Of a stretch of 44,682 bases of DNA, positions 35,636 through 44,682 are shown piece by piece. The stretch covers positions 1 through 44,682 of the forward strand of contig JANYFN010000237.1 in the NCBI GenBank assembly GCA_025362675.1, given 5' to 3'. The notes under the pieces are model-generated. The model saw nothing but the letters and a program-made list of their open reading frames with translations. It did not search any database and was not told where the DNA came from. Source of the DNA: Limisphaerales bacterium. Lineage in GTDB: Bacteria; Verrucomicrobiota; Verrucomicrobiia; Limisphaerales; UBA11358. The first letter of the stretch is position 1; each line of letters opens with the position of its first letter. A program made the translations under genes and the position numbers.

Positions 35636-35777
35636 GATATGGTTCAAACTACGGTTGGTTGTTCTTGTTGGTGTGCCGGCTCAAGCCGGCCCGGGAGACT
35701 TTCCCCTGAGCTGACTCTAATGAAATGGCTGATTGTGAGCAAGCGGCAAAGGTAAGGCTCGAATAACGTCAGGAAAA

Positions 35778-37016
35778 TCAAACCAGTTCTGATTCCTCAA
35801 TTTTTCCCTTCGGCTGGCTGCACGGTTTACCGTCAGCGGTTTCGGGATACTCAAAAACTTTTCCTTCGAAGTTGCGGATCAACACGCGGCCCGCGTTCCG
35901 GCACAAAACATATTCGGGGTTGATGGGAACTTTGCCACCGCCACCGGGCGCATCAATCACATACGTCGGCACCGCATAACCCGTGGTGTGACCGCGCAAT
36001 TTTTCCATGATCTCCAAACCCTTCGCCACGCTGGCGCGCAGGTGCGCGGAACCGGCGATGAGGTCACATTGGTAAATGTAATACGGCTTCACGCGGCACA
36101 TCAAAAGTTTTTGCACGAGCGCTTTCATCACGTCCACGCTGTCGTTGATGTGCTTGAGCAACACGCTTTGGTTGCCGAGCGGAATGCCGGCATCGGCAAG
36201 CCGGCCAAGCGCGTCACGCACTTCCGTTGTGAGTTCGCGCGGATGATTTGTATGCACGCTGATGAACAACGGATGAAACTGTTTGAGCATCGCGCAGAGT
36301 TCCGGCGTGATGCGTTGCGGCAGAAAAATCGGGATGCGCGTGCCGATGCGCAAGAATTCCACATGCGGAATGGCACGCAGGCGGCTCAATAAATTTTCCA
36401 ACTTCTCATCGCTCAACAACAGCGGATCGCCACCACTCAAGAGCACGTCGCGGATTTCCGGATGCGCGGCGATGTAGGCGATTTGCTTATCATATTCGGG
36501 ATGAAAGTCATAGCCGCTGGCATTGCTCACTAGCCGCGAACGCGTGCAGTAACGGCAATAACTCGCGCAGCGATCCGTCACCAAAAACAAAACACGGTCG
36601 GGATAACGATGCACCAATCCTGGCACCGGCGAATGGGAATCTTCGCCGCACGGGTCGCTCATCTCCCACGTGGCCGTGTGCGTCTCTTCAATGCGCGGAA
36701 CGACCTGACGCCGGATCGGACAGTTTTCACTCGCCGGATCAATCAGGTTGAAAAAATACGGGGTGATTCCCAGCGCGAGTTTTTGATTTGCGAGTTGCGC
36801 CCCCGCCAGTTCTTCCGGCGTCAAGGTTGGCAGAAATCTCTGCAACTGCTCCACCGTGGAGATCCGGTTCTTCATCTGCCAGCGCCAATCGTTCCAGTCT
36901 GTTTCCGGAACATTGTGCCAGTAACCACGTCCGGCCGTGGTGAATTGTTTTAGTGCGGACAACGAATTGCCCGCCGGCGGTTCCCCCGGTTCCTTGGATA
37001 AATTTTCAGCCTGCAT
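35778..37016 (-). CDS. kamA: KamA-family radical SAM lysine 2,3-aminomutase
   Basis: VHRYPDRVLFLVTDRCASYCRYCTRSRLV ... RDVLLSGGDPLLLSDEKLENLLSRLR ... HTTGYAVPTYVIDAPGGGGK. Confidence 0.93.
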   Translation of the reverse strand: MQAENLSKEPGEPPAGNSLSALKQFTTAGRGYWHNVPETDWNDWRWQMKNRISTVEQLQRFLPTLTPEELAGAQLANQKLALGITPYFFNLIDPASENCPIRRQVVPRIEETHTATWEMSDPCGEDSHSPVPGLVHRYPDRVLFLVTDRCASYCRYCTRSRLVSNASGYDFHPEYDKQIAYIAAHPEIRDVLLSGGDPLLLSDEKLENLLSRLRAIPHVEFLRIGTRIPIFLPQRITPELCAMLKQFHPLFISVHTNHPRELTTEVRDALGRLADAGIPLGNQSVLLKHINDSVDVMKALVQKLLMCRVKPYYIYQCDLIAGSAHLRASVAKGLEIMEKLRGHTTGYAVPTYVIDAPGGGGKVPINPEYVLCRNAGRVLIRNFEGKVFEYPETADGKPCSQPKGKIEESELV

Positions 37017-37068
37017 TTTTATGAGCGCAACATAATTGCGTTTCGTTCCCTGTCAAGTTGACCGCTGA

Positions 37069-38448
37069 TTACGGCTTTGCGCGGATGAGATTGAGGCGAA
37101 TGTTTTCAACGCGCAATTTTATTTCCAACTCCCGGCGGCGAGTATCCAGTCCATCAAGTCTTCTGATGGTTTCCGCCTTGCTAGCCTTGTGATACTTAGC
37201 CGCCGCGCCGGCTAGGTTGCCGGGTGGCAGGCTCTTGTTTTCACCTAAAAAATCGGCCAGCGCACTGCGGTAGCCTTCGGCCAGCGCCGCGAATTCCGGT
37301 GCGAAGCGAAACTTCGCAAGCTCGAAATCACGAAGTTTTACTGGCAAAACTGTCGCCTGCTGCGCCGCGTCAAAACTGCGGACGGCCGTCTGCAACGAAA
37401 TTTCCATGTGCTGCGGCAAAGCGTTGGAACTGGTGCGAATATCCACCGGCACGGCGAGCAACTCGTTCAGCCGTTGATAGCTGACGGCGGGCGTCCAGAC
37501 CGGCCCGGGATCGCGGGCGACATAGCTGACGACGCGAAGCGACCACCATTTTTCCACGTCCAGCGGGCGGGCAAAATTTTCTGAAAAACTCCTCAAAAAC
37601 GCCGTCTGCCAATTTTCGCAATCCGACAGTTGCGCCAGCATCCGGCGCAGTTTCGCCGGCCCATCTTTTAATCCCAGCAGCGAATGCACAAATAGCTGCG
37701 CGGTGGCGCGGTAGGCTCCGTTGTCGGCACCGGATAACTGTTCCGGCGATGGCCAGCTTAATTGCTCAAACGTCAAAGCATCGGTATTATGCAGCGTTTT
37801 GCAGGCTTCGGTGAGGACATCGCGCGCGCGTTCAGTCCGGTCAATGCGCGACTCGGAAACACCGTTTGGGGTTTTGCCCGGGGCCGCCAAAATCATCTTT
37901 TCACCTTCATCCGCAAGAATTTCCTGCGCGAGTCCATCCGCGAGCCAGGAAGGGATTTCCGCCGGTTTTTCCGGCGTGACCAGATGACGATTCGCATTTT
38001 CCAAAAGCAGCGCGGCGGTGAGGGCGCGAATCAAACGCGGGCGGATGGTCACATCCGGCAGTTCGACGCGGCAATTCCAGCGCTGTAAAAAAGGCTCGGC
38101 CACAATCACCGGTTCCTCCGCGAGAGAACTGGCCGGATGCAACGCAAGATGGATTTTTCCAGACCACGGTTCGCCGGGATTTTGATGCAGCGTGCGCGCT
38201 ATAGAATTTTTTACCCGCTCCGCCGAGACCGCGAGAAACGTTGGTTCCAGTCGAATAAAATCGGGATTGGCCGCAACGGCGGGATGATGCAGCAGCGGTG
38301 AAAAATCAGTAGCCGCCGTGACAAGAAATTGGCCCGAAACACTTTTCACCGAGGTCTCGGGTGAGAGTGTAAAAGATCCGGCCACCGCATTGGTGGCCAC
38401 AACCAATAAAACCGGGAAAAGCGCGCAAAACTGGCGCGAGAAATTCAT
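37069..38448 (-). CDS. Secreted hypothetical protein, possible degenerate peptidase-MA-like fold
   Basis: Signal peptide MNFSRQFCALFPVLLVVATNAVAG; ALTAALLLENANRH...EIPSWLADGLAQEIL; no HExxH. Confidence 0.75.
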   Translation of the reverse strand: MNFSRQFCALFPVLLVVATNAVAGSFTLSPETSVKSVSGQFLVTAATDFSPLLHHPAVAANPDFIRLEPTFLAVSAERVKNSIARTLHQNPGEPWSGKIHLALHPASSLAEEPVIVAEPFLQRWNCRVELPDVTIRPRLIRALTAALLLENANRHLVTPEKPAEIPSWLADGLAQEILADEGEKMILAAPGKTPNGVSESRIDRTERARDVLTEACKTLHNTDALTFEQLSWPSPEQLSGADNGAYRATAQLFVHSLLGLKDGPAKLRRMLAQLSDCENWQTAFLRSFSENFARPLDVEKWWSLRVVSYVARDPGPVWTPAVSYQRLNELLAVPVDIRTSSNALPQHMEISLQTAVRSFDAAQQATVLPVKLRDFELAKFRFAPEFAALAEGYRSALADFLGENKSLPPGNLAGAAAKYHKASKAETIRRLDGLDTRRRELEIKLRVENIRLNLIRAKP

Positions 38449-38753
38449 TTTGAGTCAGCCTTCGCAGCGGGTTTAGCCTCGGCTTTAACCTCGGCTTTCG
38501 CTGGCTTGGAATGGGTCGGCTCGTTTTTAGCCGCCGCCTTGTATTTGTCGCTGCGGTAATCGGTGATATAAAACCCATCGCCTTTAAACAGCAGGCCGGC
38601 CCCGGCCCCAATTTTTTTGGTCACCGCACCGCGTCCCCACTTCTTTTTTGGGCAAAGCTCTGCGGGACAAATTTTGAGCGGTGCGGCGGACATGGAGCGG
38701 ACGAGTTCAAACTCATGACCGCATTTTTCGCAGGCGTATTCGTAGGTGGGCAT
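38445..38753 (-). CDS. FmdB-type zinc-ribbon protein with Lys/Ala-rich tail
   Basis: MPTYEYACEKCGHEFELVRSMSAAPLKICPAELC; tail KPAKAEVKAEAKPAAKADSK; 4-bp overlap with downstream gene. Confidence 0.85.
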   Translation of the reverse strand: MPTYEYACEKCGHEFELVRSMSAAPLKICPAELCPKKKWGRGAVTKKIGAGAGLLFKGDGFYITDYRSDKYKAAAKNEPTHSKPAKAEVKAEAKPAAKADSK

Positions 38754-38788
38754 GGCGGTTCTTCGGCAAGTTACTTCCGCCGATCGGA

Positions 38789-39619
38789 TTACTTGCTCTT
38801 TGGATTGTTGCTCAAAGGCGGAATCACCTTTACGGAGCCGTCATTCCCGACCTCGACGTTGAGATTATAGTCCGGGGCAGAATTAACTTTGGGCGCAACG
38901 GTGTTCGTGCCGGTGCCGGTCCTGGTGGAGGGGCTGGCCACTGACTGGGCGGCGCTTTGCATCATCAAAAGTTCGGCACCTTTTTTGCCAACCGTCGGAT
39001 CTTTCATGGTCGCAATCCGATCGCTGATTATCTTCTCATCGCGCAATTTCCTGATCTGCGCGCGAACCTCAACCAGATTGTTGAACTTGCCTTCCAACTC
39101 AGTGCGGAGCGCGATTTGCTTCTGCAATTCTTTTTCTAAGTAAACGCGGTTTTTGGTTTCCTTGGACAGTCGGCGTTCCGTATCAGCGATCGTGGAATTC
39201 AGCTGCGCAATGGTATTGGTCAGTTCCTGCGCGTTTTGTTCGAGCGTTTTATTATGCCACTCTAAGTCGGTCATCTTGACGTGCAGATTCGTGATCTGGT
39301 TCTGTGCGATCGCGAGCAGCGCGCTGGTATTTTCCAGTGTGACTTCAATGTTGATCAGGTTGTTGGACAGTTGATCGATTTTTTCCTGGGCTACGGTGAG
39401 TTGCGAACGGGTCAAAGATAAATCATTGGTCAGATCGAGGTTCACTTGGCGCAGCTCGCTAATCTGTTCCGTGGCCACCACCACTTGATTGGAATAGCTG
39501 ACAATGGAGCTGACATCTTTCGTGTGCAGATCCTCGCTTTGTTGCTTGGTGGCAAACAAGGCAATAGCCAAACCTAATAGACCCAAAACCAATATAATGA
39601 TGGCAACTTTTGTTTTCAT
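38789..39619 (-). CDS. Membrane-anchored coiled-coil protein
   Basis: N-terminal TM VAIIILVLGLLGLAIALFAT; long heptad-rich region with N/Q-L repeats. Confidence 0.8.
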   Translation of the reverse strand: MKTKVAIIILVLGLLGLAIALFATKQQSEDLHTKDVSSIVSYSNQVVVATEQISELRQVNLDLTNDLSLTRSQLTVAQEKIDQLSNNLINIEVTLENTSALLAIAQNQITNLHVKMTDLEWHNKTLEQNAQELTNTIAQLNSTIADTERRLSKETKNRVYLEKELQKQIALRTELEGKFNNLVEVRAQIRKLRDEKIISDRIATMKDPTVGKKGAELLMMQSAAQSVASPSTRTGTGTNTVAPKVNSAPDYNLNVEVGNDGSVKVIPPLSNNPKSK

Positions 39620-39677
39620 ACCTAAGCAATCTTGCTACACCGCCGGATGGTTTGGCAAGCGTCTTGCGGCGGAAGCC

Positions 39678-40799
39678 TTATTTAGTCGCCGGCACGCTCG
39701 GCATTTGCATCGTGGCTGCGGCCTTAGCTTTTTCCTCAAGCACCTTCAGGCGTTCGTCCACGATTTGCACATCGTATTCGCTACGAAGTTTCAGGATATA
39801 ATCTGGGGCGGCTTCTTTGAGCTTGGCACCCACGAGTGCCTCTTTGATATCAGCGGCGCATTCGGCGTAGGGCACTTTCCGCGCCGCAGTCTTACCCAGT
39901 GATTTGATGATGTAGAAGCCGTAAGGCACCGTGATCACCTCGCTGACCTTGTCGGCGGATAACGCAAACGCAGCCGCTTCAAATTCCGGGGATGTGTTCT
40001 GTCCACCGCGATAAAGTTCGGGTATTTCACCGCCGTTATTTTTGGTGCCCGGGTCTTCGGAATACTGCGTCGCCAGCTTCTCAAAATCTTCACCCCCAAC
40101 GGCGCGCTTCTGCAAATCCTCCGCCTGCTTGCGTTTTGCGGCAATGGTGTTGGTCGGCAGCGGTGAAGGTGGGCGGGTGCTCGGATCCACCGTCAGCAAT
40201 AAAATATCGCGCAGGTGGACTTTTTCAGGCTCTTCAAACTTAGCGGGATTGGCCGTATAAAAATCTTTCGCGGCGTCATCTGTAATAGTGATTTTCAACT
40301 CGCGTTTGAGCGCCGCCATCGCCGTTGCTTCCTGAGTCGCCTTCGCGCGCAGTTCCGCTTCGGTAGTGTTCGCCGCTTTCAATTGCCGGGCGAAGGCTTC
40401 GGGCGTGGGGAAATTCTTCATCACCTTGGCGAATTGCGTATCGGAAACCGCTTTGCCCGCCGCGCGATCTTCATCATTCGCTTTTTGCAGCAACAGTTGG
40501 ATGGTCACGAGTTGGTTGACGATGGCCACTTCAAACTCCGGCGGCAGCGTCTGACCCTCGGCGGCGGCGCGCGTCTTCATGCCCGCCATCAGTTCATCCA
40601 CCTCGCTGCGTTTGATTTCAAACGCCTTCGATTTGACGACCACAGAATCGCCAAACAGGGCTTTCATCGCCTCGGTTGTGGAATTCGTCGCGACCGGCGC
40701 GGGCGCGGTGGCGGCGGCGGCGGAAATCGCGCTGGCAACCAGCGCGGAGGAAAGGAACAAGTTTAATTTCATTTTGGTCATTGGGACTTGGACGTTCAA
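39678..40799 (-). CDS. Parvulin-type peptidylprolyl isomerase (SurA/PpiC-like), periplasmic
   Basis: Signal-like N-terminus; EPEKVHLRDILLLTV ... FEKLATQYSEDPGTKNNGGEIPELYRGGQNTSPEFEAAAFALSADKVSEVITVPYGFYIIKSLGK. Start may be internal Met. Confidence 0.9.
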   Translation of the reverse strand: MNVQVPMTKMKLNLFLSSALVASAISAAAATAPAPVATNSTTEAMKALFGDSVVVKSKAFEIKRSEVDELMAGMKTRAAAEGQTLPPEFEVAIVNQLVTIQLLLQKANDEDRAAGKAVSDTQFAKVMKNFPTPEAFARQLKAANTTEAELRAKATQEATAMAALKRELKITITDDAAKDFYTANPAKFEEPEKVHLRDILLLTVDPSTRPPSPLPTNTIAAKRKQAEDLQKRAVGGEDFEKLATQYSEDPGTKNNGGEIPELYRGGQNTSPEFEAAAFALSADKVSEVITVPYGFYIIKSLGKTAARKVPYAECAADIKEALVGAKLKEAAPDYILKLRSEYDVQIVDERLKVLEEKAKAAATMQMPSVPATK

Positions 40800-40823
40800 A
40801 TTTAGTTTTAGTTCAAAACGGAT

Positions 40824-42422
40824 TTATAACTTTACTACTTTTACATTGCTGATGTCATGGTCTTTCTTCAATTCCTCCAGCATTGCCAACGGCGGCACGC
40901 TGTCCAGACTCAACACCGTCAGGGCCAATCCGCCGCAAGTATCGCGACTCAAACTCATGCTCGCGATGTTCACGCCGTGTTTCGCCAACAACGTGCCCAG
41001 CAAACCGACGATGCCCGGCTTATCGGCATTATTCAACATCAGCAACGTGCCCGTCACCGGAATTTCCACCGACTGGCTGAACAGCCGCACGATGCGCGGA
41101 TTGTTCGGCGAACCGAAGAACGTGCCGCCCGCCGAAACCAATTTCTTACCGCCGCTGAAAGCCTGCACATGCACCCACTCGTTGAACGTCACCGGCTCGT
41201 CCGATTTTTTTTCCTCGACGGTGATGCCGATGCTCTGCGCGACACTGCGAACATTGACGTTGTTGACATCCTTCAAATTGCTGGTCGATAAAAAGCCGCG
41301 AATGATCGCGCGCGACACCGGGTCAATGTTCGGCAACAACCGCGCATTGCCGCCGTAAGTAATATGTAATTTGTCCGCGCTCGCGGGCGTGAGTTGCGCC
41401 AGCAATTTGCCCAGCGCCTCGCCCAGCGGCAGATACGGCTTTACCTGTTCGTAAGTCTTCGCGTCGAGATACGGCAGGTTCACCGCGTTACGGACTTCAC
41501 CCGTGAGTAAATAGCCCGCGATGACTTCTGCCACTTCGATGCCGCATTTTTCCTGGGCCTCCTCCGTGCTCGCGCCCAAGTGCGGCGTGAGAATCAAATT
41601 CGCCTGCTTTCGATACGGATGCTCGGCGGGCAACGGTTCCACGGCGAAAACATCCAGTGCTGCGCCCGCAACTTTGTTAGATTCCAGCGCCGCGATCAAA
41701 TCCGCTTCGCAGATGATTTCGCCGCGCGCACAGTTCACGATCTTCACGCCGGGCTTCATCTTGGAAAACGCGGCGGCATTCAACATTTCCTTCGTCTCCT
41801 TCGTCACCGGCATGTGCACCGTGATGAAATCTGCTTCGCGATAAACATTATCTACTTCCGGCGCAAACTCCGCGCCGATGGCCTTCGCGCGATCTTCCGT
41901 GAGATACGGATCGTAGGCTACGACTCGCATTCCGAATGCGATCGCGCGCTTCGCTACTTCCGTGCCGATGCGGCCCATGCCCAAAACGCCGAGCGTTTTT
42001 CCGGCAAGTTCCACACCCTGAAATAATTTGCGATCCCATTTTCCGGCAATCATCGTCGCGTGCGCTTGTGGCACTTTACGCGCGAGCGAGAGCAACATCG
42101 TGAACGTCAACTCCGCCGTCGTGATGGTATTGCCGCCCGGCGTGTTCATCACCACCACGCCGTTTTGCGTCGAGGCTTCAATATCCACGTTGTCCACACC
42201 CACCCCGGCGCGACCGACCACGCGCAACTGTTTCGCCGCCGCGATGATGGCCTTCGTGACTTTCGTTTCGGAACGCACGACCAGCGCCGTCGCATCCGCG
42301 ACGAGTGGGATGAGTTCCGCCTCGGATAAACGTTTGGGCAGGACGACGACTTGAAATTCCGGACGTTGTTGCAGCAGGGCGATACCTTTAGGTGAAATGG
42401 GGTCGCAAATAATGATTTTCAT
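40824..42422 (-). CDS. serA: D-3-phosphoglycerate dehydrogenase
   Basis: LRVVGRAGVGVDNVDIEASTQNGVVVMNTPGGNT ... LGVLGMGRIGTEVAKRA ... NLILTPHLGASTEEAQ; C-terminal ACT domain. Confidence 0.96.
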   Translation of the reverse strand: MKIIICDPISPKGIALLQQRPEFQVVVLPKRLSEAELIPLVADATALVVRSETKVTKAIIAAAKQLRVVGRAGVGVDNVDIEASTQNGVVVMNTPGGNTITTAELTFTMLLSLARKVPQAHATMIAGKWDRKLFQGVELAGKTLGVLGMGRIGTEVAKRAIAFGMRVVAYDPYLTEDRAKAIGAEFAPEVDNVYREADFITVHMPVTKETKEMLNAAAFSKMKPGVKIVNCARGEIICEADLIAALESNKVAGAALDVFAVEPLPAEHPYRKQANLILTPHLGASTEEAQEKCGIEVAEVIAGYLLTGEVRNAVNLPYLDAKTYEQVKPYLPLGEALGKLLAQLTPASADKLHITYGGNARLLPNIDPVSRAIIRGFLSTSNLKDVNNVNVRSVAQSIGITVEEKKSDEPVTFNEWVHVQAFSGGKKLVSAGGTFFGSPNNPRIVRLFSQSVEIPVTGTLLMLNNADKPGIVGLLGTLLAKHGVNIASMSLSRDTCGGLALTVLSLDSVPPLAMLEELKKDHDISNVKVVKL

Positions 42423-42555
42423 ATTTAAAACAAAATGTCAAAACGGATGGGTAGTTTAGATTTTTGCAGGGCAATGGTCAAACAGCGAATCCCGATTTTT
42501 CCCTTTGTAAAATTCACTGTTCGCCGCCGGAGTTTGGTTTATCCTCAGTAGCAAG

Positions 42556-43992
42556 ATGAACAAGTTGCTACTGATAGATGATGAGGAGGACGTTCGGTAT
42601 TCGCTGGAACGGACACTCGCCTCGGAGGAAATCGAACTCGCGACCGCCGCCAGCGGCGAAGAGGGTTTGAAAGTCATTCCCAAGTTTAAGCCCGATCTCG
42701 TGCTGATGGACGTGCGCATGACCGGCATGACCGGCCTCGAAACGCTCCGCAAAATCCGCGCCACCGATCCCAAGCTGCTCGTCATTTTGATGACCGCCTA
42801 TGGCACCACGCAGACCGCCATCGAGGCGATGAAGCTCGGCGCTTACGATTATTTGCTCAAGCCGTTTGACATCGTCAAGCTCAAGGAAGTCATCAGCAAC
42901 GCCCTCAAAGCGGCGCGCGACATGAAGCAAGTCGTTTCCTACGAACCGCTCTTGCAGTCGGAAGATTACGAGCTCGGCGTCATCGGTCGCAGCGCGCCCA
43001 TGCAACAGGTTTTTAAACTCGTTGGACAGGTTTCTGCGACGGACGCCACCGCGCTCATCACCGGCGAAAGCGGCACCGGCAAGGAACTGGTCGCGCGCGC
43101 GATCTATCACCACAGCAATCGTAATGAGCAGCCGTTCATCGCCATCAATTGCGCGGCGATCCCGGAACAGCTTCTGGAAAGTGAACTGTTCGGCCACGAA
43201 CGCGGCGCCTTCACGGGCGCAACGGTGCAGCGCATCGGCAAGTTCGAGCAATGCAACAATGGCACCATTTTTCTCGATGAAATCGGCGACATGACGCCGG
43301 CGACGCAGACAAAAATTTTGCGCGTGCTGCAAAATGGAACGATTGAACGCGTCGGCGGCAACGCGTCCATGAAGGTCAACGTGCGCGTCATCGCCGCGAC
43401 CAACAAGCCGCTGGAAGCTGCCGTCGCCGCGAAACAATTTCGCGAAGATTTATTTTATCGCTTGAACGTCGTGCGCATTCATCTGCCGCCGTTGCGCGAA
43501 CGGCGCGATGATATTCCGTTGCTCGTGAATTATTTTCTCGAAAAGATCGCGCGCGAACATAGTAACAAACCCAAGTCCATCGCGAGTGCGGCGAGCAAGT
43601 TACTCGAAAAATATCACTGGCCCGGCAATGTCCGCGAACTGGAAAACGCCATGCGCCGCGCGCATGTCATGGCCAAGAGCAGTGCGATTTTGCCCGGCGA
43701 TCTGCCCCCGGAAGTGTCCGGAGGAACCGGGGGCGCGTCTCTGCCCTCCAGCGCGCCCGTCGAGGCGGGCGCGACCGATGCCGCCGCGCTTGCCCGGCAA
43801 TTGTTTCAATGGGCCAAGCGTGATCCGAAATTAAAAATCATTCCCGCCGTTGAGCGCGAACTTGTCATTCAGGCGCTGAAGGAAACCAACGATAATCAAG
43901 TGCATGCCGCGAAAATGCTGGGCATCACGCGCGCCACGCTCCGCAAGCGCATCGAGAAATTCGGCATCCAGCGCGAGCTGAGTGTGAAGTGA
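42556..43992 (+). CDS. Sigma-54-dependent response regulator, NtrC family
   Basis: REC domain (LLIDDEEDVRYSLERTL...LMDVRMTGMTG), AAA+ GESGTGKELVARAIYHHS, GAFTGA, Fis-type HTH NDNQVHAAKMLGITRATLRKRI. Confidence 0.95.
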   Translation: MNKLLLIDDEEDVRYSLERTLASEEIELATAASGEEGLKVIPKFKPDLVLMDVRMTGMTGLETLRKIRATDPKLLVILMTAYGTTQTAIEAMKLGAYDYLLKPFDIVKLKEVISNALKAARDMKQVVSYEPLLQSEDYELGVIGRSAPMQQVFKLVGQVSATDATALITGESGTGKELVARAIYHHSNRNEQPFIAINCAAIPEQLLESELFGHERGAFTGATVQRIGKFEQCNNGTIFLDEIGDMTPATQTKILRVLQNGTIERVGGNASMKVNVRVIAATNKPLEAAVAAKQFREDLFYRLNVVRIHLPPLRERRDDIPLLVNYFLEKIAREHSNKPKSIASAASKLLEKYHWPGNVRELENAMRRAHVMAKSSAILPGDLPPEVSGGTGGASLPSSAPVEAGATDAAALARQLFQWAKRDPKLKIIPAVERELVIQALKETNDNQVHAAKMLGITRATLRKRIEKFGIQRELSVK

Positions 43993-44024
43993 CCCCGCCC
44001 TGAGCGCACGTTTGTGGCGGGAAG

Positions 44025-44044
44025 GGCGGAGTTGCCGCTCCGCC
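44025..44044. repeat. Intergenic hairpin downstream of the NtrC-type gene
   Basis: GGCGGAG-TTGCCG-CTCCGCC perfect 7-bp stem; no strong T-tract. Confidence 0.5.
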
Positions 44045-44178
44045 TCATGTGTCTGGCTGCGCTCCCCGCCAGCGTCGCCACCCCAACGCACCAATTGTTA
44101 ATTTCGAAAAGGTCCCGCCCGCTGAATAAAAAAATCTTCGTGTTCATCGGCCGGTTTAGTGGTTAAATTTCCCTGCCC

Positions 44179-44682
44179 ATGAACGAGTGGAACATTCAAT
44201 CCCGCGCTCACGTCTGCGCAGCGTGCACGCAGCCATTTGCCGACCAACAGCCGTATCGCACGATTTTGTCCGACGAGGGAAAAGAACTGCGCCGCTCGGA
44301 CATCTGCGAGCCGTGCGCGCAAAAAGACGGCGATGCCCGCAGCCGCAATGGTTATATTTCACATTGGAACGGCACTTACGAAGCGCCGCCCGCGCATCCG
44401 GTCGAGGCGATCCAAAAGGAAACCGCCGAAACGGTTTTGCGCAAACTCATTACGCAAAACGATCCGCGTTACGCGCCCGCCGCTTACATTCTCGCCGTGA
44501 TGCTGGAGCGCAAACGCCTGTTGAAAGTGAAGGAACAATTTCAGCGCGACGGCCAGCGGATTTTTATTTACGAGCAGCCCAAGACCGGCGACATCTTCAC
44601 GATTGCCGATCCGAATCTGCGCCTCGATCAGCTCGAACAAGTCCAGCGCGACGTGGCGATGCTGCTGGAACCGGCGGCGAAT
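44179..44682 (+). CDS. Hypothetical protein with N-terminal CxxC...CxxC putative zinc-binding motif, 3' truncated
   Basis: MNEWNIQSRAHVCAACTQPFADQQPYRTILSDEGKELRRSDICEPCAQKDG...; open to the window end. Confidence 0.7.
   Translation, partial: MNEWNIQSRAHVCAACTQPFADQQPYRTILSDEGKELRRSDICEPCAQKDGDARSRNGYISHWNGTYEAPPAHPVEAIQKETAETVLRKLITQNDPRYAPAAYILAVMLERKRLLKVKEQFQRDGQRIFIYEQPKTGDIFTIADPNLRLDQLEQVQRDVAMLLEPAAN

Noticed and set aside
38445-38520. Tandem KAEVKAEAKPAAKADSK-coding region as another member of the heptamer family
   Set aside because: Periodicity follows codons of a low-complexity Lys/Ala tail, not 7-bp units.
42568-43437. 289-aa minus-strand ORF
   Set aside because: Antisense to the NtrC-family regulator.

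Overview
The window reads as a chromosomal segment of a Verrucomicrobiota-like bacterium (Pedosphaera/Limisphaera-type by gene content and repeat style; this is inference). It carries about 40 genes on both strands and no tRNA, rRNA, CRISPR array or transposase that I can see. Main blocks: an exopolysaccharide export set (outer-membrane barrel, Wzc-type BY-kinase, Wza-type lipoprotein, FHA protein); a DUF2723/TPR membrane protein with a GT4 glycosyltransferase and a WecA/MraY-like transferase; riboflavin genes ribD-ribE; an OlsB/OlsA-like acyltransferase pair; and housekeeping genes (queE, thiD, polX, purH, an uracil-5-methyltransferase gene, nth, kamA, serA, an NtrC-type regulator). Two observations stand out. 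(1) A dispersed family of short heptamer arrays, usually exactly 4 x 7 = 28 bp with different unit sequences, lies both between genes and in frame inside genes. One unit class (TTCAAAA/TTAAAAA) sits in QueE, ThiD and RibD in the same reading frame, giving the near-identical peptide NSKxKxKNxKL each time. Longer palindromic elements are also found in frame or between genes. (2) One 724-codon ORF fuses a low-molecular-weight phosphatase, RpiB and GlyA. Other items: an S8 protease with Glu where the catalytic Asp is expected, degenerate S41-like and gluzincin-like proteins, and a His/Gly-rich membrane protein.
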